This document shows positions 1 to 13,028 of a stretch of 64,000 bases of DNA, one piece after another. The translations under genes were made by a program, and so were the position numbers. The notes under the pieces are model-generated. The model was not told where the DNA came from. It saw only the letters and a list, made by a program, of their open reading frames with translations, and did no database searches. The stretch comes from Crocodylus rhombifer (Eukaryota > Chordata > Crocodylia > Crocodylidae): contig JAVSML010024002.1 of NCBI GenBank assembly GCA_038503035.1, positions 66,587 through 130,586 of the forward strand. The letters run 5' to 3'. The stretch's first letter is position 1; each line of letters opens with the position of its first letter.

Positions 1-187
1 GTACAAAGAGCTCTTGGAGTTTTCCCTTCAGTTTTCAACCCCCCCCCCTCCCTCTCTCATTAAGGAGACAAGGAGGGCTGGCAGCCGTGCTTATTCAGAG
101 GACAACACTACTGATGGGAGCTAACAGCTATTGATAATGCATTTTTAATAATATTTCTAACAAGGTGAAGCTTTAGGAATGTGAAGA

Positions 188-659
188 TGTTACAACCTGG
201 GATAGAAAAATAGACTGGAATGTGGAAAATAACACATATTTGGTAACATATGCAAAAAGGTGAATGGCGATTGGTGAAGAAGCTTCCAGGTTTTAGTCAA
301 AGTTTGCCCATTGACTGTAGAAGTAAGTTCATGGCCTTGGACATGTGCTCATAGCAAAAAGGCATGTAAATGAATGAAATGCATAGGCAATTGCATGCTA
401 ATGAAGCAAACAGTAAACACAGGCAGAGCTTGAAATAGGAGGAGAAATGGGTGGAACAGAAGGAGGGACGGAGGTGGAGTGAATGTTAATGAGATGAACC
501 AAAGTGTATAAATGTGGGAAAAAAACTATTGTTCACTGCAGCTCCCCAGTTTGTTGGGTTTTTGGGAGCTAGTCCGAAGCTGTCTTCATTCTGAATAAAG
601 CTGTTGTGATCAATGTGTGCTGGTGTTTGCTCCCTGCTTGCTTTGCCTAATGAGTAACA
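188..659 (+). mobile_element. Candidate solo LTR of an endogenous retrovirus
   Basis: The segment begins TGTTAC and ends GTAACA, a perfect 6-bp terminal inverted repeat of the TG...CA type. Between them lie LTR landmarks in the expected order: TATAAA at 507-512, then AATAAA at 594-599, then a 60-bp U5-like tail. No primer-binding-site-like TGG follows the end, and no second LTR or internal retroviral coding sequence is visible, so a solo or truncated LTR is most likely. The flanking bases (gaaga on the left, ggatc on the right) do not form a clear target duplication, which weakens the boundary call. Confidence 0.5.
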
Positions 660-829
660 GGATCCAAGGGCAATTAGACAGTCATCTCCCTAGTTGTTGG
701 GCACTGCATGGAGTTGGGGTCTAACACTCTTCAGGGTTGCTCATCACTTCCTCTTCCTGCTTCCAGGTACCTCTGGGATTTGTAGTCCACAGTCATAGCC
801 GGCACTAAGCAAGCAGGTCGGGCAGCTCC

Positions 830-1206
830 ATGCTCAAGGGAAGGACAATTTGACTTCCCTCCCTGGACCCAGACCCCAGCAGGGGTTTTCCAGGGAGGAG
901 CGGGGGCACTGAGCCAGCCAGTGAGGCTAGTGAGCCAGCCCTCACTGCTTTAGCGAGGGAGCAGAGGCACAGGGCCAGCCTACCAAGCCCAGGGCTGCAA
1001 AATACTGGGGGAGTCTGATTCAACTTGAACCAGGAAGGGGTCTGGGACAGAAGTTTCATAAACTGGTTTCACCGAAATTCAACCAGGTTTATCTTAAACC
1101 AGTTTCAGCCATTTTGAAACTGGTTTATGTGCACTGAGCTTCTGTTCTTCTACAGGTTTAAACCAGTTTCTGATCACTTAAACTGGTTTATATGTAACTT
1201 TTGTCC
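830..1206 (-). mobile_element. MITE-like DNA transposon copy, inverted relative to 13029-13345
   Basis: The block is rich in the words AAACTGGTTTAT and AAACCAGTTT. Read on the minus strand it aligns over its length with 13029-13345: a GGNTAGGGACA start, TTTAAGTGATCAGAAACTGG, GTGCACATAAACCAGTTT, ACCTGGTTGAAT, then CAGACCCCTTCCTGGTT and a GC-rich part with TTTTGCAGCCCTGGGC. Two dispersed copies in opposite orientation show that it is a mobile repeat. No transposase is encoded. The superfamily (hAT-like is my guess) is not settled by the sequence. Confidence 0.6.
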
Positions 1207-1989
1207 CTAGCCAACGTGTTGATCCCAGTCAGCAGGATCAGAGCAGATCTGATGTAATGTATCTACCCTAAATAATGTGTGTGTGTGTATATATAATTTA
1301 GTTAGTCTAGAAGGGTGCATATCTATCCTGCCTTCTGACTGACTACAGACTAGCATGGCTAACTACCTGTCTCTGCTTATGTGCTTAACCATTCTAGCCA
1401 TACAGGTATACTAGGCTCACATGGTAGTGGTTAGGGATCAGGCCAGGAACATATTGTGCTAGAATCTTATCCAGTAAACAGTCCCTGATTAAAGGTCTAA
1501 CAAATTATATCAATACCCAAAGGCGAAGTTTGTAACACACAAGCACACTGATCAAAGTGAGGCTAGCAAAGATCATATTAGGCTCCCATTTTGAAGGGTT
1601 TGGGGGAATTCTATAGGACCCCATACACATTTGCAGGTTTGGATAGATGTTGTTTTAAACTGAAAAACAACTTTATAAATCCCTCCTTTTTCCCTTGCCC
1701 CAATCCTACAAAGACTAACGTGAGTTCTAACTTCACACAAGTGAGTAATCCCACTAGCTTTATGTTGAAGCACATAGTCTCAATTTTGCAAAATGTATTT
1801 GAGTCATGGTCAAGGAAAATTAAAATACTGAACAGCTTAAAAATTGGACTCTAAAATTATGCTTTTGAGTTTTCTGTGTGTAAATAGCTGAGGGTAGGAC
1901 GGGGGATGGGGACAGATAGGTTTTCCATGTTCAACTTTCTGAACACACAGTCTTCCTAAACCCAGTCTTTAGCCTACCACCTGAGTTTC
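1207..1989. other. No gene seen; short repeat traces
   Basis: Contains a (GT)n/(TA)n microsatellite near 1277-1297. A short stretch near 1345-1370 (AGACTAGCATGGCTA) resembles the 3' tail of the Penelope-like element at 18960-19005. Nothing else is recognised, and the open frames here are short and without familiar motifs. Confidence 0.4.
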
Positions 1990-2165
1990 TTGAGATGTGC
2001 TTCTAGCCCTGTGGCTGAGCTGCTGTGTGACCACAGGCTGGCCATTTCACTTCATTTCTTTCTGCTGTAAAATCAAGAAGATGATTTTTGCCTCCTTTAT
2101 AAAGTGTTTTTTTGGGGGGGGGGGAGGGATCTAAACACTATAAAAAGCACTATATGTGTGCAAGT
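1990..2165 (+). repeat. MIR-like CORE-SINE relic
   Basis: GCTGTGTGACC near 2021 is followed by a TTTCACTTCA phrase, CTGTAAAAT near 2065, and a tail resembling GGATC...AAAAAGCACTATA at about 2127-2152. This order matches the core and LINE-derived tail of ancient amniote MIR/CORE-SINEs. The tRNA-derived head is missing or unrecognisable, and the copy is strongly diverged. Confidence 0.55.
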
Positions 2166-3177
2166 TCAGGGTTTAGCTAAGAAACACAAAGTTAATATAT
2201 TGTTCTTGTAGCAAAATTGATTTTTGATGGTGAAAGAACAACATTTCCTCCTTCAAATTAATGTATTTTACATTAAGCATCATCTGTTTTCAGAAGGAAG
2301 TTATGTCAGTACTTGTCTGGTATCTATTTACAAGAGAAACATTGGTGATTGGTTCTTTATAAACACCTTCAGAAGGAATATGTAGTACTAAAATCATCAG
2401 AGAGCTCTGTGCAGCTTAGAAAGCAAGAACAAGGGGTTTGAATTTGATGTGGAAGGTGACAGAAATTATTGAAGGGATTTAAGAAAATGGGGGTGACAGC
2501 TGGAGCAGTGGGAGAAGATAAATATTTTTCCAGCAACATTTTGAATGCAAAGCAAGAGGTCATGGTATCATAAAAAAGGCTAAAATTCCCTCGGTGAAAA
2601 ATTAACAAGAAATAGACCTGGGTCTTAACAGAAGGTCTTCTTAGATAAGAGAACTCATCAGTACTACCATGAAGGGCTCCTGGGAATGGCTTAGGTATGC
2701 TGAGAAAGACGACATATAGCTAATACTAATACTCAGTGCTACATAAACATGATCAGGAGAGTACTGAGCATTGTTTATACCCTGAATTGTCTCATGATCC
2801 CAGCCCTTAGCAAAATCATTGTTAGAATCACAACAAGGTCCTTCTGTGGTATGGTAATTGTACTCCATGTGGAATTAGGCAGGGAAGAGATTAACGTTCT
2901 GAAAAGGAGACCTGGCAGAGGGATTGCCTTAGCTTGCAGAGCATACTATGCTTACCCATAAGCGTGAGATTCCACCTGGGCTGAAGACATAGGTGCTCAT
3001 GCCTTATAGGAAGTAGCTTTCTAATGTATAGCTAGAAGCTGTGTTTGATTACTTTTCTCCCTGTGATGGAGGGAGCAGTAGTGAGCAGCTTAGGACATGC
3101 CACGAAGGGTATTTACAAGCCATGAAGACCCATTATGATTGAGAACACCTACAGGGCCCTTGCATCTGGGAGAAAGG
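2166..3177. other. No gene seen; possible ancient repeat
   Basis: The part at about 2365-2600 (for example GAATTTGATGTGGAAGG, AAGGGATTTAAGAAAA, AGCAACATTTTGAATG) reads like an old interspersed repeat that I recall in general form from amniotes but cannot name. The remainder is featureless. Open frames are under 80 codons and show no domain. Confidence 0.3.
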
Positions 3178-3420
3178 TTCATAGATGTAGGGTCAGAAGG
3201 GACCTTGTAGATCACCAAGTCTGACGCCCTGCCCTCGGCAGGAGAGAAAACTGGGCTCAAATGACCCCAGCCAGGTAGATGTTAAGCCTCCTCTTAAAGA
3301 CCCCCAGCCATCACCACTTCCCTTGGAAGTTGGTTCCAGATCCTAGCCTCCCTGGCTGTGAAGTAGTACCTTTGGATGTCTTGTCTAAAACTAGGTTGAC
3401 TTCTGATGGCTCCTTCTTAG
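3178..3420 (-). mobile_element. CR1 LINE 3'-end fragment (minus strand)
   Basis: Starts with TTCATAGATGTAGGG and AGAAGGGACCTTG, the reverse complement of the usual CR1 3' terminus (CAAGGTCCCTTC...ATCTATGAA). It continues through the AAATGACCCCAG block and the part encoding the RT C-terminus, TTGGAAGTTGGTTCCAGATCC and CTGTGAAGTAGT. It is about 240 bp long, 5'-truncated and non-coding. Confidence 0.85.
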
Positions 3421-6400
3421 ACTTTTGATGTGGCTAAAAGGCTAAATATTATTACCAGTTTGGAAAGCTCCTTTTGCAGTGGAGAAGAAACTAAAGCAGT
3501 GATTGAAAGGTAAGCTAACTCTTATACAGGCTTCTTTTATGACTCATTGGGTTGCCTGAGAGATGCCTTCCCACTCTACTCTACACATGACAAAGCTTAA
3601 GTTCTTCTAGAGAAATGAGTGTGTTCTGAATAGCTTGCTTGGAACTGCTGGAAGTAGAGGGAGTGAATAAATCACTTTTTGTAGATGTAGCTAGGTAGCA
3701 TCAAATCGTGTTCAAAGCTTGTATTGTCTTCAGTAAAAAAAAAAAAAAAACAACAAACGTTAAAATGAGCATGTTGGATTGCTGCATGCGCTCAAAGGAT
3801 TCTGGCTGTGGGTGCTCATGAGATGTTTTCTCCATTGATGGAGATGAATTTTTAGGTAACTGAAGCTAGAAAGCAGTTAGATGTTAAAATTAATGTTACA
3901 TGGACTGACTGTTGTGAACATTTGGGTAAATCAGCAAATACACCTCTTGGCTACCTGGTGCAATCCTGGTCAGGTCCTTAGGGCCTGATGCAAACACCTC
4001 CTGAAGCTCTTTGACTTCAGGTTTTGGACTGAGTTTTCAGATCTTATTAGTATAAATGTATTGCCCTATGTAAGTGCTAATTAAAAAGGTGATGGCATGG
4101 AATAGGTAAGGAATCATGACAGAGCCGAGGGGTGTGCTTTAAAATGATAACTTGTAAAGATGAGGGAGTGGAATAAACCTGATAGTATTAAGAGGAAAGA
4201 ATCAAAGGAGTAATGGATAATAAAATCTGAGCACAGGGCACTGAAGGTCTGGGTGAGTCTGGGACAAATATCGAAATGAACTTTAGAACTATCTGTATCA
4301 AGCCAAGCTTTCTGTGGGTCAGGGTTGAGACTCATTACCAGAAACATGGTTGGGGCAAAAATTTCGTTTTTTGTTTTTGTTTGGGTTTTTTTGTTTGTAG
4401 ACCATTCAGAAAAATCCAAGGTGTTTAATTTGGGTTTGAATAAAAAGTTTCACTTAAAGTTGGTTTTTTGTGTGTGTTGCATTCAAAACAAATAGTTTGA
4501 ATGAAAACATGAAATACCTTAGGGTTTTTTTAAAGAACAGTTTGGAAAAAAACAAACCATTCTTTTTGTTTGTGTATGTTCCTGCGAATCTGCATGTTCT
4601 TTGCTAAACTTTTATTTGAAAACTTCATAAAGCTCCAACATGTCACTTAACACAATACTAGTCAAACAACACAAGTCAGTCTCCTGTGCCTAGAACATCA
4701 ATTCCAGTTTTGTGTTGAGTGGGGAGGGAAAGACTTGGTCAATACTGGGAAGCTACTATCTGAGTATAGTTAAAATAGTACAATCCTTTTATGATCTTCT
4801 GTGATGGTATTTATAACTCATCTACGTCCCTGAACTCGTATGGAGTTGTAGCATTCTGCTTCCTCAGCTGTTATAGGGCACTTTGATAATAAGTTATCCT
4901 AGTAAACTAAACCAAAAGTAGGGTTTTAAGTTTCATATAACTCCTTCAGTTAGTAAACTTAGCCTCCTAATGGAGGTTATAATAGTAAAACTTTTTGACA
5001 TGAACAAGGAAGAGGGTCACTTAGTAGTTACATTTACTTTCTCTCAAAGAGAACTTAATTTACTTGGTCAGAAACCGTAACACTTCAGGGAAATGAATGC
5101 ATGTTTCGGATTTAATAAGTGGATTTAAATTCAAGTATTCATTAACATGAAAATGGTACAGCTTATTAGTATATTCCAGGGGCATATTCAGGCTACCTTT
5201 CATTTACTCCATAAATTTAGCAGTTAAGTGTTACCGTACCTACAGTATACATCTAATTCATAGCCACCCTCATCAGACTGAAACTCTTCCTTCACCTGGG
5301 TACAAACCCTAGCAGTCTACCTCAGCTTCCATTCTTGTTCCTTTATTTCTATAACCATGCATTTGGCAGGCTGTTGAAGCTAGAGCCATTGAGTAAATGA
5401 CAAAAAGTTAAATGGTAAGTATCTTTATTGAAGACCATTCTGTGGGGAAACAAAGGCAACGGCATCCATAACCAAAAAGTAGGACTATAACTATGAGGGC
5501 ATCCTTCTACCCCCTCTCTCTCTAACTAAGTCGAAAAATACTACGCAGGGTGACCAAAACTTCTGACAGATTCAGGTTGAATTTGGTAAATAGTTTCAGC
5601 TGAAAAAAAATCCAGGAAGATTCAACTATTATGTTTCAGCTGGTTTCAAATGACTTATTTCAATATTTCATCTTGAACATTGCCAGAATATAGTTAGGTA
5701 AGCATTCAAAAATGAAGCAAAATGTTTCACTTTGGGTAGAACAAACATGTTCAGTTATTTCTGAGTTGACTTGAAACTCTCCCTTCCTACCCCTCTCTCC
5801 CAGCCAAGCCAAAACATCATTGATGGTTTTAATTATGAAGTCTGCTATGTGAATCAGAAGAACCTGACCTCTGTCCCTTTTTGCTTAAATAATTTAGTTA
5901 ATCTGAAGCTTGAGTTTCATTTTTTTTAACTGATCCTCTTCTCAGTCATAGCCTTCCAATATTAATTAGAATGGTGATTACTTTTACACTTGAAACCTTT
6001 TGGATAGTGGCTTAAGGTGCCCTTTGGGGATCATGGCCCCATTGTCCCATGTGTTATACATATCAAAATATAACCCATGCTGCTTATCTACTTACACCGG
6101 TGCTGCTGCTAAATGGATTGCATATAGTGCTGGCTTTTACTCATGTAAAAGAGCATCTTCACTGTGTGTTTTTGGTGATTTTTTTTTTTTTTTATAGCTT
6201 AACAGTACAAATTCCACTGACTTGGCATACTGATATTGTCAGCATTCAGGCTGTACTTAATAGAGCTAGTTCCCAAGAGATGTCTAGAAAATCTCTCCCA
6301 GTGTCATTATATTTATATTTTAGGCACTTGTAAGTGAAATGTCATGTCATAATATTATTTAATTGTCACTTAGACATGATTATAATATCATATGATAGAT

Positions 6401-7690
6401 AATGATAGGCAGTGAACGATAAGGTACTACTATCTGTATAATGATCTACAAATATAGATTCAAACTATGAGAGTATGACCTACTGAGGTTGTTTTGGGTT
6501 TTTTTTTTTAAATCTGAAATTCCTGGAGGGACAGATGTGTGTCATGGGAGAAGTACAGGTGAAACCTGGCTTGCAGAGGAGAATAAGAAGATGAGGTGTC
6601 AACCCCCCCACCCCCAAAGGGGAAGAGGACATGATGGTGACTAATGATCAGAGCCACTAATTAAGGATAGAAGAGGGTTGGAAAGACAACAAATCACATG
6701 ACATTTTACATACACAAGTGAAAGAGAAAGGACCTGAGAGGGAAACAAATATCGCTGAGAGAAAAGTTTATATGTATATGGGGATCCATGGGGAGAATGG
6801 AAAGACCTGTCATGAGGAAAGACCCAGAGAACATGAGTTTCTGTCCTTCAAGGGCAAAGATATGGGGTATAGCTTGAGGATCCTGAGGAAACTGGACAAG
6901 AACCCATTGATACATGCACTGGAGCAAATAATATGTCCAGATACTTCTTGATAAGGATTACATATGTCTGTCAGCCTGGGGAGGATGTTTAAAGAAGCAG
7001 AAGCTCTGATAAGACTTTTAGCTGAGTTCTTCCTGAGACTAGTGATGTTGGAAAAGTTTCATGATGTATAGTCGGTGGTGGGCAACCGTGGACAATATAA
7101 ATCGTTTGGATCTTTAAGATATAAAACCATGAACATGGGGACTAAAACCAAGAACTCTTGCTAGAGGATAGGTCTCCCCTCCAATATGTGATGAGATTAT
7201 ATTGACTTTTACCATGGAATACAAAGAATACAAAGGGTTTTCAACTAGGAAATTAGGGACAAAACCCACATAATCCCTATTCCGGAAAGGAATACAGTAT
7301 GCATGAAGACAGAAAATGAATATCCATGTGGCACTGGAGAGACTACCAGAGAACAGAAAGTAAAAAGTAGCTTTAATTCTGAGAAAAACACAAATTGAGC
7401 AAGGATTTAGACCAATCAAGTAACATCACCTGTTCCACCTGGGAACTCTGGTAATTCTAGACGGAGACACCTGGCTTGTATACCAGTTCAAAAATCCTGG
7501 GCAATAAAATGGAGGAGTTAGAAGTCCAGGTGAGGGAATGAAACTGGACATATAAATGTAGGCAGGGTGATGGAATGATAGTCATAATTTAAATACAGCT
7601 ACTGAAAGGGACAGTTAGTTTAGAAAATATAGGCATAAGGATAAAGGTAGTACTGTATACCAATGTGGTGGAAAAGTGTGTGTGTGGGGA
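3421..7690. other. AT-rich stretch without a recognisable gene
   Basis: Holds an A16 run at 3735-3750, a T run at 6180-6193 and several short open frames without recognisable domains. Two patches look like degraded MITEs: about 4370-4570 (TTTGTTTGTAG, AAAAGTTTCAC, GAATGAAAACATGAAA) and about 5530-5760 (repeated GTTTCAGCTG and TTTCA words). No splice-flanked conserved exon is evident. Confidence 0.4.
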
Positions 7691-9080
7691 AAGCAATGGC
7701 GTAGGCAAAAGGGAACCTGTGTTAAAATCACTATACTGGAGATTTGGTATGATTTTCAAGAACAGATTTTAGACATGCATAGAAATCTACAAGATATGGT
7801 AGAAAATGAGTAATTAGGAGAGATTTAAGCTTCTAGCTCTAGATCAGCTTAAAAGAGATAAATATTATTAGTAACAGTAAAGATTGTCTTGGGTGAGATA
7901 CCACAGAGCTTTCTATTAATTGACCACCAAACCAACAGGAAACTATGCTATTTTAGATGTTCATTAGTAGGTAGCAAGAGTCTTGTAGAAGAGCTAATTG
8001 TGGGAAATAACCAAAACCTCAAATGAGCTGGACCTTGCAAAGGGAAGTCACCAAAGATCTCTTTTTATTTGTGACTGAAAAGTTGTAGTGAAGTAGAGCC
8101 ACCATATACAGAAGCTGGGTATCCACTAAGGACAAATTATGGCTGTGTATTAAAGAAATACTTTGCCTTAGTATTCAGTGAAGCTGAAAATATATGCAAG
8201 ATAATGGTAACATGCCTAATAGATATGAGGACAAAGGGAATTACTAAATCTGTGGGGGAAAGAAAAACCGGTGAAACTGGGTGGCCTGGGTAATCTTCAG
8301 TGGAGGATATTGGAAGAACTGGCATGTGGAATAACAAATCCTGGAGCATAGTTCTTCACTGACTCTGTCAATTTGGGTATTTTACAATACAGAGGAAGAT
8401 GGGGATATATTATAGGGTGAATGAGAGAACCTTGTGGATGTTATCTAATTAATATACAGTATGGTATGGATATAAAGGTGCAAAATCATGAATGTAGGAA
8501 GTAAAACGAAGAACTCGTGCTAAATACTTTGGAGGCAACTGATGAAGAGACCTAGGCTTATTAGTCAGTGGTAGGATGACCATCAGCTGACAGTGTGGGG
8601 CCAGGAAAAGCCTTCAACAATATATTAGATTCCTTTTAATAGGGAAGTATTGGTTCTAGCATATAAGCCATTGGTAAGACCACACTTAGAATACTGTGTA
8701 CAGTTTTGATTCACGTTAGAAAAGATGCAATTCCAGTTAGAACAGTTAAAGGAAAGAAGGACCTAGTTTGGGGAAATTTAGAATCCATAATGAATGGAAA
8801 TTTAAAAAAAAATCTTGGATTGATTTGGTTAGCAAAACAAAAGCTGAGAATATATAAACACCCTTTATAAAGTCATTTGTGAAGCAAATGTTGGGGGAGA
8901 AGAATTCGTTAGCACAGAGACAATAGTGGTACAATATCAAGTGGATACAAGATACATGTAGACACATTTAGAGTAGAAATTAGAAGGATCCTAATAATTG
9001 GAAAGGGAAGTTTTGGAATGGTCTTCTAAAAAAAAGAGGGAGAAGGGAGATAATAATGTAGGCTAAGGAACATTTCAAGA
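7691..9080 (+). mobile_element. Very old CR1/L3-like LINE relic
   Basis: Broken plus-strand frames still show CR1-clade phrases. Near 8150-8190 there is a KKYFALVFSEA-like peptide (compare GYFASVF in fresh CR1). Near 8655-8710 there is a YKPLVRPHLEYCVQF-like peptide, the hallmark after the RT palm. Between them the frame is lost many times. A phrase at 7118-7160 (AACCATGAACATGGGGAC, AAACCAAGAACTCTTGCTA) recurs at 8487-8525, so part of the region may be a second copy. Outer boundaries are rough. Confidence 0.45.
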
Positions 9081-10787
9081 TGAAGTTAGTAAGCTTATGG
9101 AAATGAAGGTATGGAAGGATATTGGTGTCACTGGAATAGTAATTAGCATATGATATATAGCTTCAAGTGTCTGGCATTCCCATGAGTTTAAATTTATCTC
9201 TATATCAGTTGCATGCTTTGTGGCAGGGGCCTGCTCCCACATTTGGTGGCGTTTGGTAGTACCTGTCAGGGCTAAGAAGACTTGCATTCACAACATCCCT
9301 TGAATGCATTATTTGATTTCTATGATTTTTTTTTGTATTTAGCTTTGACACATTGGGCATCCTCTGTGGCTATAGGTGGAAGATAGACTTTGGGTGTGTG
9401 TCAGTACCCCTTTCCATCAGGTATTTGGCTGGTGGCAAGAATCATTTGACAGGGCTGGGGAAGGGGCTGCCTTCCTTTTGTAGTGGGGACCATAGTCAAC
9501 TTCCTTGCAGCCTATTTTACCTATCTAATACAATGGCCTGGGCACTAGTGGAACCCTTCCTGTTGCATGTTTTATGGTTTGTATCATGTTTTGTGGGTGT
9601 TGAGAGAGGTGCCAGAGCAGACATCTTTGTGGTCCATTTTGGCTGTACTGCATTAGCAGGCTGCTGCTTCTGTATCGGGCTTATTTCAGTTTAAAGGTCA
9701 TAAGCAAGGAGAAGAAACTCAGAAAGTTTTAAACATTAAATGTTCCAAGCTAAGACTTAAAAGCTATCAGCAAGGTAAAGCTGTATCCACCAATTCCAGT
9801 GGCTACTTCTAGGCATTTTCCAAGTCTCATATGGCTCACAAAGCTGAATTGCATTTTTCAGTAACATATGCATATGCCAACTTCATTGTTAAAAAGGAAC
9901 CTTGTAAATCCAGCTCCTCTAATAGCTTTGTTCCATCTTTTGCTTTTTGTTGTGTGAAGTTGGAACTGTTGGAGTGAAGAAAGGTTAAGAGGAACGAGAG
10001 AGATCAAAAGCACTGGGAAACCTATAAAATAGAGGAAATAGCTATAAGATATAACTCCTTGTAGATAAGAATAGGAAATTAATCATACATCAGTATTAAA
10101 AGGCAATAGCCTGCACTTGATGGTCACCTAGAGTGGCAGGTAATTATATGCCTATGTACTGTACTACAAGATATGGTATGAAAACCAGAAGAGGATAAGA
10201 ATAGTGAAGGGCTTTCTTGTAAATTAGTATTAGGATTTTAACAGTAGGAGTCCAAAGTTCCCTTGGGATAACATGCTTAGAAATGTTAGCAGTCTGAAAA
10301 GGATATTTTCAAAGACTTGAGTAATTAACATTTTAATTGGTAAAGCAGTAAAGGAGCACTAGAAAATCAATTGTCTGAGCTGCTAAAAATGATTGGTTTT
10401 ATGAACTTGCATCCTGTTACAGAATATAATTTCCTCAAGTCATTACTTGGATAACATAAGTAGCTGGAGGATATTGATAGGGATGAGCAAATAATACTCG
10501 GTAGCATAGCAACGGATTCATGTCAGCTGCCAATAAAACTTTATTTTTAAGTGAGTTCTTTCTCTGATCATTCAATTAAACATAAATTTATATAGAATAA
10601 GGTCTGTTCCTGATAATGCTTACCTGTAAGGTATCCCTACATAGAACCAACGGGGCAATTTTAGAGTTGAATCCAAGTGAATGCAGAAGACTACTAACCT
10701 GGTGCATGCCAAAACGTCTTTAAAATTTTGTATCATTATTGCATCAGTTTGGATTCCAATATTTATCCTTTTCTGACACATAATTTA

Positions 10788-10822
<35 letters not shown>

Positions 10823-12594
10823 CAGAATGTGCTTATTAAGTTTGGACAAGCCCAAGCAGAAAGGTCTATAGCAAAAAGCAACAAACAGGAGAATGTAAAT
10901 GTTGTGAAGTGGAAACTGGCCGCCCCTTCTCCGTTTTATACAATGCAGCTTGAATGTTTGAACTTATTTTTGTCTCCCTTCTGTAGGTAGGAATAAGCAG
11001 GTCTAAGGGAGTTCAGTTTATATATCACTGTGGGCTTGCGCAAATAACTGAATAATCTCTACTAGCATAGCTGAGTGCAGAAGTGTGCCCTAAGGCCCTG
11101 GTTCAAAGTCTGGATTGGGGTGCAAGTATACGTGTTGTTTGTGTCTGCATATGTGCACCCTGTCCATTAAATACTTAAAACTGCTAACTCTGTTCTATAC
11201 ACAGAATAAGAAACCGTGTTAAGGGACAGGCAACTGTTACAATGTATCAGTTTGTACACCTGGTGACAGTACTCATATCTTTTCTGAATCTGTCAAATTC
11301 CTCTGATGTGGCTGTCACAAGACATGCTAATGCTGTTTAGTCGGAGATAGACCACTTAGACAAGGATGGAAATAGATGTCTACATTACAGTGTCCTAGCT
11401 AGGATGGGAACCAGTAGTAGCTTACCTGAAGCAGGATGGTAAAATGCTAGTCCTAAAACCTGCTGAGAAACTGCTTAGCCAGTTAGCTTTCTCCCAGCGT
11501 ATTATGCTGCTGCAGCTAAATTACATAGTACCTGGATTAACTTGTTATAAGGGAGCTTGACTATATCCATGCTGCTCTGCCATCAGAGGGGTCGTAGGAA
11601 TAAGCAAGTCAGACACTGTCCACTGTAGCCAACATAAGGTTGAAGGAGGAGGGAACAAGTAAATCTGTTTGCTGTAACCACTTTTATTAAAAGCATTTCC
11701 ACCCCCCTTTTTTTTTTTTTGTTAAACCTAAGGCAAAATGTGTCAGAGTTCCTTAGAAATGTGTCCCTAAATCCAGCAGTCTACTTCGGGGTCCAAAAAA
11801 ACCCTGGCCAGCTGACCGCTAATCCCAGGGGCACAAACTCCCGAAGGCACTAGACTTCTTTTATTTGGCTTTAAGATTCTTTGGGCATCTAGTGTTGTGT
11901 GTCTTCACGTGCCTAAAACTGCCCTGGTCTGAGCAGCTCAGCATCTACCGCACATCTGCTTTATCAGGATCAAGAAACTAAGTATTCCCTTGCTTAGGTC
12001 CCCTGATGATCCAATTTGGATGGGTGCCTAGAAAACATGGTTGATGATATTTTTTTTTCTTTATAATCTCTGGAGGAAAACAAGAAGGTGGTAGAGCTCA
12101 CCTTTTAATAGAACAGTTTAATGATTAAAGCATTAATTCCAGGAAATAGATCATTGATTAAAATCTTGGATTTAATGTTCTCCCTAGCCTGAGGATGAAA
12201 GAGCAAACCAGTATCTTCCCTTGCTTATAACAAAAGATTGCTTTAACTGCTACAGCATGTGAGTGGACAGAGCTACCCGCCTGCAGGCTCAAACCCTGGT
12301 TTCAGAGAGGTGGATTCCAAACTTAACTACTTGCTTAATTATTGGCTAACCCTAAGTATATCCCTGTTGAAGTGTTTTTGGACTGTCTTTCTAAAGTACC
12401 AGATTTTTCTTATCCATTGGACAGGAAACCCAAGTGCTTAATGCCGGGTTCTGGATTCACTCCAAGAACTGGGGTCATAAAGTGCAGATGCTGAAGCTGC
12501 ACCCTTGTTGGCACCCCAGTGCTTTATTGGATCGGATGTTGGGCTTGATGGCCATTACACTGATGGCCAGTCCTGATCTGGTAAACAGCTTAAG
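9081..12594. other. No gene seen; AT-rich intergenic or intronic DNA
   Basis: Contains the (TA)14 microsatellite annotated separately and a T-run near 11708-11720. The 113-codon open frame at 9353-9694 is the longest but has no recognised motif and atypical Cys/Phe-rich composition. I treat it as chance. No repeat family is recognised otherwise. Confidence 0.4.
10791..10818. repeat. (TA)14 microsatellite
   Basis: Fourteen uninterrupted TA dinucleotides. Confidence 0.95.
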
Positions 12595-13028
12595 TAGAAA
12601 ACAGCCCCCTGGCCCTGCTGGTGCCCCTCACTCCTGACCCGCTGCTCCCTGCCCCCTCAGTGAGCAGGGTGGGTATGTGGGGCAGGTGGGGGGGATTGTG
12701 CCTGCTGTGGAGACACAAATCTGGTGGGGCACAAGCCTGCAGCCTGGCTGAACCATGCTGCCCTCACCCCTTCCCACCACTAGCTGCTCATATACCAGGC
12801 ATGGCTCTGCCCCACCACCATGGCCCTCTATTGCCTCTCCCCTCAGGCCACCTGCACTGTCTGCCACCTCCCCTCCCCTCTGGCGTAGAGCTGTGGTGGC
12901 TGGTGCAGGGGTCCTGGTGATGGTGATGGCAACAAGAAGTCTCATCACCCTGTTCTGCCCTCCTGTGCTAGGTCCCAGATGTTTTGCAGCCCTGGGCCTA
13001 TCTGTGGAGAGCTGCAGGGTCTGCTCTC
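12595..13028. repeat. GC-rich interspersed repeat
   Basis: An abrupt GC-rich block containing TGCCCCTCACTCCTG and CACTAGCTGCTC. A related block in the same orientation lies at about 61890-62110 (TGCCCCTCACTCCTGG, CCGCTGCC, CACTAGCTCC). Its right end carries a 24-bp sequence (12974-12997, CCCAGATG to CCTGGGC) that is repeated exactly at 13259-13282 inside the adjoining MITE, so the two may be parts of one composite element. Overlapping open frames here follow from the composition. Confidence 0.45.

Noticed and set aside
9353..9694. 113-codon open frame, longest in its region
   Set aside because: No recognisable domain, no related frame elsewhere in the window, composition consistent with a chance frame.
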